Part shown: in pieces, positions 1 to 7,970 of the stretch | Numbering within the stretch: the stretch's first letter is position 1 | How the letters are laid out: each line of letters begins with the position of its first letter | Assembly: GCA_024279945.1 (NCBI GenBank) | Contig: JAJRRA010000044.1 | Location: forward strand, 1-56,972 | Source of the DNA: Gammaproteobacteria bacterium | GTDB lineage: Bacteria > Pseudomonadota > Gammaproteobacteria > Xanthomonadales > SZUA-36 | Reading direction: 5' to 3' | Length of the DNA: 56,972 nt | Program-made: the position numbers and the translations under genes | The notes under the pieces: generated by a model | Told to the model about the DNA's origin: nothing | Database searches by the model: none | What the model saw: the letters and a program-made list of their open reading frames with translations, nothing else

Positions 1-136
1 ATTTGTTGGTGACTGCGACAACGAATCATAGGTGCACGCTTTTTAAGGAGTTTGGCTTGTTTTTCGTGCACTATTGTACCATAAATAAGTCATTTAATCC
101 TTTTATATCAGTGTATTATGACTTTCTGAGCAGGCT
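1..136. other. AT-rich segment abutting truncated comEC; possible mobile-element end
   Basis: This stretch is much more AT-rich than the rest of the window. It begins exactly where comEC coding similarity ends, and its minus-strand translation after the comEC stop hits stops in quick succession and does not resemble ComEC. On the minus strand there is an extended -10-like element (TGGTACAAT, plus positions 73-81) that would drive transcription leftwards, out of the window. GTGCACG/CGTGCAC inverted arms lie close by. An insertion sequence or transposon end with its transposase gene left of the window would explain this, but no transposase or terminal inverted repeat can be recognised here. Confidence 0.4.
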
Positions 137-433
137 CTAGTCAGGGTAGATTTGGGGAATGGACGAGACGAGGCCGTTTACTGCCACTGTTTTCCCGCTC
201 AGTGAAGGCTCCAGGCGGTCCTCCAGAACCTGTTCAAACTGCCACAATGTCCAGCAACAGGCCAGAATCGCAACAGCCACCCAGCGGGTAGCCGTTCGAA
301 GCAGAAAAAACACACCGGCGAAGGCGGCTGAGCCAATCATCCACAGGGGAGGCAGTGCAGTGAACAGATAGGCGCAAAGCACTCCCAGGGCCAGCCATAC
401 CGGTAAGCCCCCCTGCTCCTTCAGAGATCTCAC
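137..433 (-). pseudogene. comEC: Truncated ComEC N-terminus (DUF4131 region), DNA-uptake channel
   Basis: The 98 codons match the beginning of ComEC, the inner-membrane channel that carries single-stranded DNA during natural transformation. Two or three hydrophobic helices (about residues 11-60) lead into the DUF4131 segment ending in GLVSSIPQ. A normal ComEC runs to 700-800 residues, but here a TAG follows IYPD and the DNA beyond changes character. The GTG start overlaps the lolD stop as GTGA, the usual coupling, and lolC-lolD-comEC is a common gammaproteobacterial order. The competence domain and C-terminal beta-lactamase-like domain are absent, so the product should be non-functional unless the rest lies beyond an insertion left of the window. 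Confidence 0.75.
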
Positions 434-1134
434 ATTTCCTGCAGACAGCCCATATGCAATTCAAATTGCTGGTCCATTCGTGCGGCCAGCCGGGTGTCAT
501 GAGTAACCAGCAACAGGCTGGTCTCCAATTCCTGGTTTAACTCCAGCAACATTCCATATACCCGATCAGCCGTTCGTTCATCCAGGTTACCGGTAGGTTC
601 ATCTCCAAGCACAACCCTTGGATTCCCCACCAGGGCACGCGCAACGGCGGCACGCTGGCGTTCACCGCCGGATAGTTCACCCGGCTTGTGATTAATACGC
701 TCAGCCAGCCCCACGCGGCCAAGTAGTTGTGAAGCCTTACTGACAGCCTCCGCTGTTTTGTCGCCACGAATCAACAAAGGCATCGCCACGTTCTCCAGGG
801 CAGTAAACTCGGCCAACAGGTGATGGAACTGGTACACAAACCCCATCGTCCTGTTGCGCACACGTCCACGTGCGGCCTCGCTTAGCGCCCACATGGAGGC
901 TCCCTCCACAAGCACTTCACCTTCATCGGGTTTATCCAGCCCCCCCAGTATATGCAGCAGAGTGCTCTTGCCGGCGCCGGAGGCCCCGACAATGGCCAGC
1001 GACTTGCCCGCCGGCAATGCCAGGTTTACATCGCGCAAAACCCGCACTTTTTTGGGCCCCTGCCGAAACGTTTTCTTGATATGCCGTGCTTCCAGCGCCA
1101 GTGCCTGTGATTGCCCGGGCAATTGATCACTCAT
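430..1134 (-). CDS. lolD: Lipoprotein-releasing ABC transporter ATPase LolD
   Basis: This is the ATPase of the LolCDE machine, which extracts outer-membrane lipoproteins from the inner membrane and hands them to LolA. At 234 residues it has the standard length. The Walker A motif is GASGAGKST (about residues 50-58), the signature is LSGGERQR (about 154-161), and Walker B is followed by DEPTGNLD. The start overlaps the end of lolC by 8 bases, and its own stop overlaps the truncated comEC start, so the three are one transcript. The periplasmic carrier LolA is encoded elsewhere in this window, at 20910-21545. Confidence 0.96.
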   Translation of the reverse strand: MSDQLPGQSQALALEARHIKKTFRQGPKKVRVLRDVNLALPAGKSLAIVGASGAGKSTLLHILGGLDKPDEGEVLVEGASMWALSEAARGRVRNRTMGFVYQFHHLLAEFTALENVAMPLLIRGDKTAEAVSKASQLLGRVGLAERINHKPGELSGGERQRAAVARALVGNPRVVLGDEPTGNLDERTADRVYGMLLELNQELETSLLLVTHDTRLAARMDQQFELHMGCLQEM

Positions 1135-2374
1135 AGCTCAATGCCTCTGCCGGGTGGGTTTTAGATGCACGCCACGAGGGATAAAGTGTGGACAGAAAAG
1201 ACATCGTCAGGGTCATCAGGGCAAACCCTATGACATCGCTGCTTCTGAGCTCCGACGGCAATGCCGTAATGTAGTAAATGTCGGCCGGGAACAGACTGAA
1301 ACCGAAGAAATGCTCAAGGACCGGAACGACCGAACCAATATTCTGCGCCAACAATATTCCCCCGACGACCCCCAGTGCGGTGCCGATAATTCCAATCAGG
1401 CTGCCCTGGATGACAAAAATCCGCAGAATGGTTCCCGGTCGTGCGCCCATGGTTTTAAGAATCGCAATATCAGCTTGTTTGTCCGTGACCACCATCACCA
1501 GCATGGAAATGATATTGAACGCGGCGACCGCAATAATCAGCGACAGGATGACCCACATCACGGTCTTTTCCGTTTTCACCGCCCGGAACAGGTTACCTCG
1601 TTCCTGGGTCCAGTCCCGCACGCTGTAATAACCCGGCAGATCCTCCGAAATGTCTCGTGCAACCTGCCATGCCCGATCCATATCCTTTAAATGCAGGCGT
1701 ACGCCCCCGGTCGAGCCCTGGGGCATACGCAACAAGCGGGCAGCGTCCTGAATATTGATCATGGCCAGGGTTGAATCATTTTCAAATTCACCGAATTCAA
1801 ACACGCCGGTCACGGTAAAGCGGCGCATAAGCGGAGTCGCTCCGATGGGCGTCGCCTTGAGCCTGGGCGCGATTGCGGTCACCCGGTCACCCGGACCGAC
1901 CTGCAAGCGCGATGCCAGGCCAAGCCCGAGGATGATGTTGTATTCGCCCGGTTTAAGATCGGTGAGTTTACCGGACAGCATTTTCTCACTGACTTCCGAT
2001 ACCCGTACCTCAAAAGCTGGATCCACACCGCGGATGAAAGCGCCTGATGACGCTTCACCCTGCAGCCATACGCCCTCTTCTATGAAGGGTGCTGCACCGT
2101 CCACTTCCGGGTGCTTTTCAACATCTTTGATCACCGAGCGCCAATCCATCAGAGCGCCATCCATCGGCCGAATCGTGGCGTGTGCGATCGCACCCAGAAT
2201 ACGGGCTCGTAGTTCCTGCTCAAAACCATTCATGACGGAAATCACCGTGATCAGGGTCGTCACACCCAACGCGATTCCCAACATGGAAGTGAGGGAAATG
2301 AACGAAATAAAATGATTACGCCGCTTGGCGCGCAGGTATCTCAGGCCAATAAAGGCTTCAAGTGGCTTGTACAT
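1127..2374 (-). CDS. lolC: Lipoprotein-releasing system permease LolC/LolE family
   Basis: This is an inner-membrane permease of the Lol lipoprotein export pathway. It has 415 residues and the usual plan: an N-terminal helix (about 24-45) behind the family signature around GLRYLRAKRRN, a large periplasmic domain (about 50-265), and three C-terminal helices (about 270-400) forming the FtsX-type domain. E. coli encodes two such permeases, LolC and LolE, around LolD. Only one is seen here, directly upstream of lolD. Either the second copy is elsewhere or this is a LolF-type single permease acting as a homodimer; sequence inspection alone cannot decide. Confidence 0.92.
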   Translation of the reverse strand: MYKPLEAFIGLRYLRAKRRNHFISFISLTSMLGIALGVTTLITVISVMNGFEQELRARILGAIAHATIRPMDGALMDWRSVIKDVEKHPEVDGAAPFIEEGVWLQGEASSGAFIRGVDPAFEVRVSEVSEKMLSGKLTDLKPGEYNIILGLGLASRLQVGPGDRVTAIAPRLKATPIGATPLMRRFTVTGVFEFGEFENDSTLAMINIQDAARLLRMPQGSTGGVRLHLKDMDRAWQVARDISEDLPGYYSVRDWTQERGNLFRAVKTEKTVMWVILSLIIAVAAFNIISMLVMVVTDKQADIAILKTMGARPGTILRIFVIQGSLIGIIGTALGVVGGILLAQNIGSVVPVLEHFFGFSLFPADIYYITALPSELRSSDVIGFALMTLTMSFLSTLYPSWRASKTHPAEALSYE

Positions 2375-2471
2375 TGCGCGAATTAGATCACAGCCCGCAG
2401 GCCATCACCAGTGGATGATGTGCCGGTGGCATGTAGGAAATCTACTCTTTGTTGAGCATCAGGAACGCACA

Positions 2472-3407
2472 TTAATCTTCCAGGTGATCCAGTACCGCCT
2501 TCAGGTTTGGCGGCAAGGGTGCGTTGAATTCCATTTTTTCGCCCGGGGATATCTCGAAACTCAGTCTCTGAGCATGCAGAAAAACCCGGTGCAGACCTCT
2601 TTTTTTCCACTGTTTGACTGATTCCTTCGATGCATAGCGGGATTCGCCCGCCAGGGGCAAACCAATGTGGCGTGCATGTACCCTGATTTGGTGTGTTCTG
2701 CCGCTCAGAAGTTCCACTTCTGCATAGGTAGCAGCACAGTAGGCCTGCAGGCGGCGGAAACGGGTTAAGGCGGCCTTTCCCGCCGGGTTAACTTCGATCT
2801 GCCTTTCGGCGCCGGCCTGCACCTTCAGCAAAGGGGCGTCGACCTCGATCATCGATTCCTTCATTTCACCAGCCAGCAGACACAGGTAGAATTTCTGTAC
2901 GCGCCCCTCCCTGAATAACCCACTCAGGCGCTGCAACGCTTTGCCGTTTCTCGCCAGCACCAGGCAACCGCTGGTCTCGCGGTCCAGACGATGGGCGAGT
3001 TCGCAGTATTCTCCTGGGTGGAGTTGCCGTACTACATCGATCAGCCCCCAGGGGAGCCCACTGCCGGCATGAACGGCCATTCCGGATGGCTTGTCGAGCA
3101 CCAGAAAATCATTGTTTTTGAACAGAATTGAATCCCGGATTTGACTGCAAACAGGGGCCGAAATGAGTATTTTTCCCGGCTCCCGAATGCGCGCGGGCGG
3201 AACGCGAACCTGGTCCCCTTCACACAATCGGGTAAAGGGTTTGCACCGTCCTCCGTTAATTCGGACCTGGCCGGTGCGGATCATGCGATAAACAGCCGCA
3301 CGGGGCAGACCTTTCAGCCGGGCCGACAAAAAGTTGTCCAGGCGCTGGCCATCGTGGTCTGCAGAAACCTTCACCAACTGGACACTTGTCTTATTCGATG
3401 TTGACAT
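2472..3407 (-). CDS. rluC: 23S rRNA pseudouridine synthase RluC
   Basis: This RluA-family enzyme, as RluC, makes pseudouridines 955, 2504 and 2580 of 23S rRNA. An N-terminal S4 RNA-binding domain (about residues 15-75, GQRLDNFLSARLKG) precedes the catalytic domain. The active-site motif HRLDRETSG contains the catalytic aspartate, and a later ELLSGRTHQIRVH motif is typical of the family. I start at the ATG giving MSTSNKTSVQ, which matches the usual RluC N-terminus; an ATG five codons upstream is possible and neither has a clear ribosome site. The gene is divergent from rne, as in E. coli. Confidence 0.93.
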   Translation of the reverse strand: MSTSNKTSVQLVKVSADHDGQRLDNFLSARLKGLPRAAVYRMIRTGQVRINGGRCKPFTRLCEGDQVRVPPARIREPGKILISAPVCSQIRDSILFKNNDFLVLDKPSGMAVHAGSGLPWGLIDVVRQLHPGEYCELAHRLDRETSGCLVLARNGKALQRLSGLFREGRVQKFYLCLLAGEMKESMIEVDAPLLKVQAGAERQIEVNPAGKAALTRFRRLQAYCAATYAEVELLSGRTHQIRVHARHIGLPLAGESRYASKESVKQWKKRGLHRVFLHAQRLSFEISPGEKMEFNAPLPPNLKAVLDHLED

Positions 3408-3422
3408 TGAACGGCAACTCAT

Positions 3423-3899
3423 TGATTGGGCGGTAAAACGCTGCTATATTACATCGCTTCGGAATTCCGCGCGCTGGATGATATCCAGACAGTACGTCGC
3501 TCTCCGGTCAGCCCGACAGCGACCACCGGCCACAAGCCGATGAAATGACCCCAGCCGTTGTACGAATCTGTGCCTGAATTGTTCAGAAAATCGTATCCGA
3601 ACGTGTCCCTGATGCGCATGGCGCAACTGGTAAATTATCAGCCGAAAATATTTTCAGGCTAAGAAAATCCGGGAACAAAAACCCGGGCAGCCAGTATAAA
3701 ACCCGGACACGAATTTACAAAATTGCGATGGCAGCCATGGCGGCTGTTGTCATGGAGCGGGGTAATATTGCCCTGTCAAAACATTATTTGGCACACCTGG
3801 CGCGCCCTTGAAAGGGGACCGGGAGCACGAATCGCGTAACAGCAGGGATACCACCTGCCTGCATTGCGTGCCCAGGCCAGGATGCCTGAGGTATATAAA
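3423..3899 (+). promoter_or_regulatory. Long rne 5' leader, divergent rluC/rne control region
   Basis: About 477 bases without a credible gene separate rluC from rne. In E. coli this region holds divergent promoters and a 361-nucleotide rne leader whose hairpins let RNase E destabilise its own mRNA. Two hairpins are visible: CCGGG-(8 nt)-CCCGG at 3669-3686, and GGCAGCC-(5 nt)-GGCTGTT at 3730-3748, the latter resembling the kind of stem used for autoregulation. A GAGG ribosome site at 3888-3891 sits 8 bases before the rne ATG. Promoters are not confidently resolved. Confidence 0.6.
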
Positions 3900-6683
3900 A
3901 TGAAAAGAATGCTGATCAACGCGACTCAGCGAGAAGAGTTGCGTGTGGCCGTAGCAGACGGTCAGGTATTACTGGACCTGGACATAGAAGTACCGTCCCA
4001 GGAACAAAAAAAAGCTAATGTTTACAAGGCTCGAATTACAAGAGTTGAGCCTTCACTTGAAGCCTGTTTCGTGGACTTTGGTTCCGAACGCCATGGTTTT
4101 CTCCCGCTAAAAGAAATCTGCCCCGCCAGCTATCACCCTTCCGCGAAGAAGATTGAAGGTAAAATCTCCATCCGCGATGCGGTGAAACAGGGCCAGCAGA
4201 TCATTGTCCAGGTTGAGAAGGAAGAGCGCGGTAACAAGGGGGCCGCACTGACCACCTATATTTCACTGGCGGGCAGATACCTGGTTCTGATGCCAACCAA
4301 CCCGAAAGCCGGTGGCGTATCCCGTCGCATCAGCGGCGAAGAACGACAGGAATTGCGAGAACAACTGCAGAAAGTTACTGCGCCCGACAATGTCGGAATC
4401 ATCGTTCGCACCGCTGGTGTCGGCCGCGAAGCTGAAGAACTTCAGTGGGATCTGGATTACCTGCTTCAACTGTGGAATGCCATTGAAAAAGCAGCCACCG
4501 AGCGCCCTGCTTCGTTCCTGATCTACCAGGAAAGCAACCTGTTTATCCGCGCATTGAGAGACCATTTACGCAACGATATCGGGGAAATCCTGATTGACAA
4601 CCCCGAGGTCTTTGCAGATGCGAAGGAATTTGTGCAGCAAGTCATGCCGCACAATGTTCGCAAACTCAAGCTCTACACAGATGATGTTCCCCTGTTCAGC
4701 CGCTACCAGATTGAAAGCCAGATCGAAACGGCCTTTGCCCGCACGGTGCACCTGCCCTCGGGCGGTGCCCTTGTTATCGATCATACCGAAGCGTTGCTGT
4801 CCATCGACATCAACTCAGCTCGTGCAACCAAGGGTACTGATATTGAAGACACGGCCTACAAGACCAACCTGGAAGCTGCAGACGAAATAGCCCGGCAACT
4901 GAGACTGAGGGACCTGGGTGGTCTCATCGTGATCGATTTCATCGACATGATGGACCGCAAACACCAGAGAAAAGTGGAAGAGCGCTTGCGTCATGCCATG
5001 CAAATTGACAAGGCCAGGGTTCAAACCGGGCGTATTTCGCGTTTCGGCCTGCTCGAAATGTCACGCCAGCGCCTGCGACCATCCCTGGGTGAATCCAGCG
5101 AGGAGACCTGCCCCCGTTGTGACGGCCACGGCACCATCCGGAGCATTGAATCACTGGCGCTGTCCATCCTTCGTCTGGTGGAAGAGGAATCCATGAAGGA
5201 GTTCAGTGGCCAGGTCATTGTCCAGGCACCGACCAAGGTGGCAAACTTTTTGTTGAACGAGAAACGCAAAAACCTGGCGGATATTGAGTCGCGCCAATCT
5301 GTGCCCGTCGTCATACTGGCAAACGATCTCATGCAGCGACCCAAGTTCGAGATCCACCGTTTGCGCAAAACTGAAATCACCGATGACCCCAGCTACTCAC
5401 ACATGTCCGAGGCACAACCTGAGCTGGTGGCCAATGCCGAAACACAGTCAAGCGCAACCGCGATTGCCAGCCAGGCTCCGGTAGTCCAGAGGGTCACGCA
5501 TACGCGCCCAGCGCCTACATCCACACCCACACCCGTGTCTGAGGCAGAAAAAAAGAGCAAACCCGGACTGATCGGGCAGTTTTTCAGCAAGCTGTTTTCC
5601 AACGACGAGGAGGAAACAGAGAGCACAAAGACGGTAGCTGCAAAAAAGACAGCCAAGAAAATAACTCGTGCGAGCACTTCGACGTCGGAACAGGCAAAAC
5701 CCGGTTCGAAACAACAGGGCCAGAGACGCAGCGGCCAGCGCCAATCGGGCCAACGGCAGCCCGCTGATGCCAAGTCTGGTGGCGGCAGGCGCAGCAGCAA
5801 GAAAAAGACTTCACAGTCAAGAGATCAGGCAAGATCAAAGAAAAAGGCCACACGCAAAAAGACTGCTCGGAAACCGGCAACCCCGGTAACGGATCAACCG
5901 GCACAGATGAAACAGGCAGCCGCTCCCGACAGTGGCGATACTCAGGGGCAGAAGAAGAAATCTTCTTCGCGCCGGGGCAGAAGAAGACGCTCACCCTACC
6001 AGACAACCGGAGCCAAGCCGCATGATGCAAGGTCGGGCAACACCAGGCCTGCGGAGAAAAAAGACAGTGCCGACATAGACGGCAATAAGCCACCCGTCAA
6101 GGCAGCACGCCCGGAAAATATAAAACGGCCGGAGAAGGATCTTCCAGTAAAGGAAGCGACGATCAGTAAACCGACTGAAAAGACTGCGACCGAACAGAAA
6201 CTACCGCGCAAGGACAAGCAGACCGAGGCCGGCAAGATCTCTGCTGCAGAAAAGGTGACTACTCCCGAAAAACCCACTGCTCAGGCAGAGACCGGGCAAA
6301 GCGGTCAGCAAAAGAAACCGGCCAGGAAAAAGGAGGCCCCGCAAAAAACAAAGCAAGCGGAGAAACCCGTTCACACTGTTCAGGTGACGGCGACCCGCAA
6401 CAGCAAGGGCATATACACTTTGAGCAGTTCTTCCAGCGACAAGGCAACAGTATCCAGCGGGAAAAAGACCGACAAATCACCGCTGGAGAAAAGCCCGGAA
6501 AAGCCATCTGCTGAAAAAAAGGCTGGGAAACCGCCCGCTGAAAAGAAGGCCGGAAAACCACCCGCTGAAAAAGTGGCCAAAACGCCACCCGTTGAAAAGC
6601 CGGCTGCTGAACAGAAAGCTGAAAAAGTACCTGCTGAGAAACAGACCCAACAGCCACCTCCTCCAGCATCCCCATCTGAATAA
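3900..6683 (+). CDS. rne: Ribonuclease E, mRNA decay and rRNA/tRNA processing
   Basis: This essential endoribonuclease is the core of the degradosome. From the chosen ATG (MKRMLINATQ, 927 residues) the catalytic half lines up with E. coli numbering: an S1 domain at about 35-120, magnesium-binding Asp303 (SIDINS) and Asp346 (VIDFID), and the zinc-link cysteines 404 and 407 (CPRCDGHG). After about residue 510 the sequence becomes a low-complexity Lys/Arg/Pro/Glu-rich scaffold. It has a basic RRGRRRRS stretch and tandem PPAEKKAGK-type repeats near the end, consistent with the unstructured RNA- and protein-binding tail. An upstream in-frame ATG at 3864 is rejected because homology begins at 3900. 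Confidence 0.97.
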   Translation: MKRMLINATQREELRVAVADGQVLLDLDIEVPSQEQKKANVYKARITRVEPSLEACFVDFGSERHGFLPLKEICPASYHPSAKKIEGKISIRDAVKQGQQIIVQVEKEERGNKGAALTTYISLAGRYLVLMPTNPKAGGVSRRISGEERQELREQLQKVTAPDNVGIIVRTAGVGREAEELQWDLDYLLQLWNAIEKAATERPASFLIYQESNLFIRALRDHLRNDIGEILIDNPEVFADAKEFVQQVMPHNVRKLKLYTDDVPLFSRYQIESQIETAFARTVHLPSGGALVIDHTEALLSIDINSARATKGTDIEDTAYKTNLEAADEIARQLRLRDLGGLIVIDFIDMMDRKHQRKVEERLRHAMQIDKARVQTGRISRFGLLEMSRQRLRPSLGESSEETCPRCDGHGTIRSIESLALSILRLVEEESMKEFSGQVIVQAPTKVANFLLNEKRKNLADIESRQSVPVVILANDLMQRPKFEIHRLRKTEITDDPSYSHMSEAQPELVANAETQSSATAIASQAPVVQRVTHTRPAPTSTPTPVSEAEKKSKPGLIGQFFSKLFSNDEEETESTKTVAAKKTAKKITRASTSTSEQAKPGSKQQGQRRSGQRQSGQRQPADAKSGGGRRSSKKKTSQSRDQARSKKKATRKKTARKPATPVTDQPAQMKQAAAPDSGDTQGQKKKSSSRRGRRRRSPYQTTGAKPHDARSGNTRPAEKKDSADIDGNKPPVKAARPENIKRPEKDLPVKEATISKPTEKTATEQKLPRKDKQTEAGKISAAEKVTTPEKPTAQAETGQSGQQKKPARKKEAPQKTKQAEKPVHTVQVTATRNSKGIYTLSSSSSDKATVSSGKKTDKSPLEKSPEKPSAEKKAGKPPAEKKAGKPPAEKVAKTPPVEKPAAEQKAEKVPAEKQTQQPPPPASPSE

Positions 6684-6690
6684 GCCTTTG

Positions 6691-6718
6691 AGTTGCCCGG
6701 ATACACATCCGGGCAACT
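6691..6718 (+). terminator. Rho-independent terminator after rne
   Basis: A perfect 12-base-pair stem (AGTTGCCCGGAT / ATCCGGGCAACT) with an ACAC loop lies 8 bases after the rne stop and is followed by GTTTTC. It sits between the convergent ends of rne and the response regulator and may stop transcription from both sides, although the T tract is better on the plus strand. Confidence 0.88.
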
Positions 6719-6722
6719 GTTT

Positions 6723-7379
6723 TCAACGACCGTTTTTGTTCACCGAAGGGGCTACCACACCGTAGCGCATGGCCATCCGTGTCATATCAACGTCACTGCG
6801 GGTTTCCAGTTTTTCAAAAATACGGTATTTGTAGGTCGCCACCGTTTTGGGGCTCAGGTGCATGATGCCCGCGATATCAGCCATCCTCCTGCCATCCACC
6901 AACATCAACATCACCTCCATTTCCCGGGTAGAAAGCCGATCAAATGGAGATGCCCCATTTCCTGCCATTGCGGCAAGTGCTATCTGCTGAGCGACCCTGG
7001 AACCAATATGACGTCCTCCTTTCGCAACCGTATGAATAGCCTGGACCAACTCAGATGCCGGGCAGCTCTTGCTCAGGTATCCCAGCGCGCCAGCTTCCAG
7101 CAAATTGCCGGGATATGGCGCTGCTTCATGTACGGTCAGAATGATAATTCCCAAGTGCGGATCAATCTGCCTGAGCCGGGTGGTAACTTCAAATCCAGAC
7201 AGACCCGGAAGACTGATATCGAGCAGTACGACATCAGGCTTTAGTTCGCGATTCAGCCTGATGGCAGTTTCCCCATCCACCGCCTCAGCAACAATTTTGA
7301 TGGATGGATAGCCATCCAGGATATAACGCAGCCCCACGCGGACGAGTTCGTGATCGTCCACGACCAATACTCTGATCAT
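6723..7379 (-). CDS. NarL/FixJ response regulator, GacA/UvrY type
   Basis: The 218-residue protein closely resembles GacA/UvrY, the regulator that with a BarA/GacS kinase activates Csr/Rsm small RNAs. The receiver domain has Asp8/Asp9, the phosphoacceptor Asp54 (VVLLDISLPG) and Lys104. The LuxR-type helix-turn-helix (about 145-210) carries the GacA-like LSPKTVATYKYRIFEKL helix. uvrC, the usual downstream partner of uvrY/gacA, is not here, and no sensor kinase is nearby. The gene stands alone, with an AAGGGG ribosome site before its ATG and a shared terminator with rne. It could be a second GacA-like paralogue rather than GacA itself. Confidence 0.85.
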   Translation of the reverse strand: MIRVLVVDDHELVRVGLRYILDGYPSIKIVAEAVDGETAIRLNRELKPDVVLLDISLPGLSGFEVTTRLRQIDPHLGIIILTVHEAAPYPGNLLEAGALGYLSKSCPASELVQAIHTVAKGGRHIGSRVAQQIALAAMAGNGASPFDRLSTREMEVMLMLVDGRRMADIAGIMHLSPKTVATYKYRIFEKLETRSDVDMTRMAMRYGVVAPSVNKNGR

Positions 7380-7685
7380 AATTTTCCCCTTTTTGGTAGA
7401 TTCCCCTCAAAAATTTGACCCGGTATTTATCTTAGGTGCTGACTGGTGCTCAGTCGAGCAGCAAATTCCAAAACGCACTGATTTCAGCAAATCCGACGAC
7501 ATTCGAGTCAATTTCCTACAGGACGGAAAGCAATTTGTGCCGGGCAACACAATCAGCAGCCATCTGAGTGGCGGTATTATCCGGACAAACGGTACCCGGC
7601 GATTTCTCCCGGCTAACTATACTTGTGAGCAAGGATAGCCTTTGTTTCTTTTCGAAACCGGGGCACCGACAGCAGAGGGCATCGC
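7380..7685. other. Intergenic region, no gene recognised
   Basis: This is the upstream region of the response regulator (minus) and of the small protein at 7686 (plus). An 81-codon open frame inside it shows no recognisable protein features or ribosome site and is not called. It presumably holds divergent promoters, but no convincing -35/-10 pair stands out. Confidence 0.5.
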
Positions 7686-7964
7686 ATGACTACCAGGTCA
7701 GTGACAACGAAGAATGCTGCCTTACTGGCAGATGACAACTTTGATTTCGATATAGAAGTAAGGGCTGGTTCCTCAACTTCAAAGAAATCTGGCTGCGGCA
7801 TAAAATCGCAAAAAATTATCGCAGGTTTTTTGGAACCATCCTGCGAGCACGATTGGTTCGAGTTGGCGGAAGATCTCCAGACACTGGCAAATGAGGGCAA
7901 AACCATCTGGAAATGCCGCGATTGCAATGAGATCACCAATACCTATAGTTGGCGGACGCCCTGA
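7686..7964 (+). CDS. Small hypothetical protein with possible zinc ribbon
   Basis: This is an unrecognised 92-residue protein. The first half looks unstructured. The second half has an ordered look, with CEHDWFELAEDL followed by WKCRDCNEITNTYSW. The C-x-H plus C-x-x-C arrangement could bind zinc. A GAGG ribosome site lies 7-8 bases before the ATG. It ends 6 bases before the stop of the convergent amidohydrolase gene. It may be a real small protein; alternatively it is a chance frame, though the ribosome site and cysteine pattern argue for coding. Confidence 0.5.
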   Translation: MTTRSVTTKNAALLADDNFDFDIEVRAGSSTSKKSGCGIKSQKIIAGFLEPSCEHDWFELAEDLQTLANEGKTIWKCRDCNEITNTYSWRTP

Positions 7965-7970
7965 TCCAGA

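Noticed and set aside
7393-7638. 81-codon plus-strand frame upstream of the small zinc-ribbon gene
   Set aside because: It lacks a ribosome site, hydrophobic core pattern or any familiar motif; treated as intergenic.
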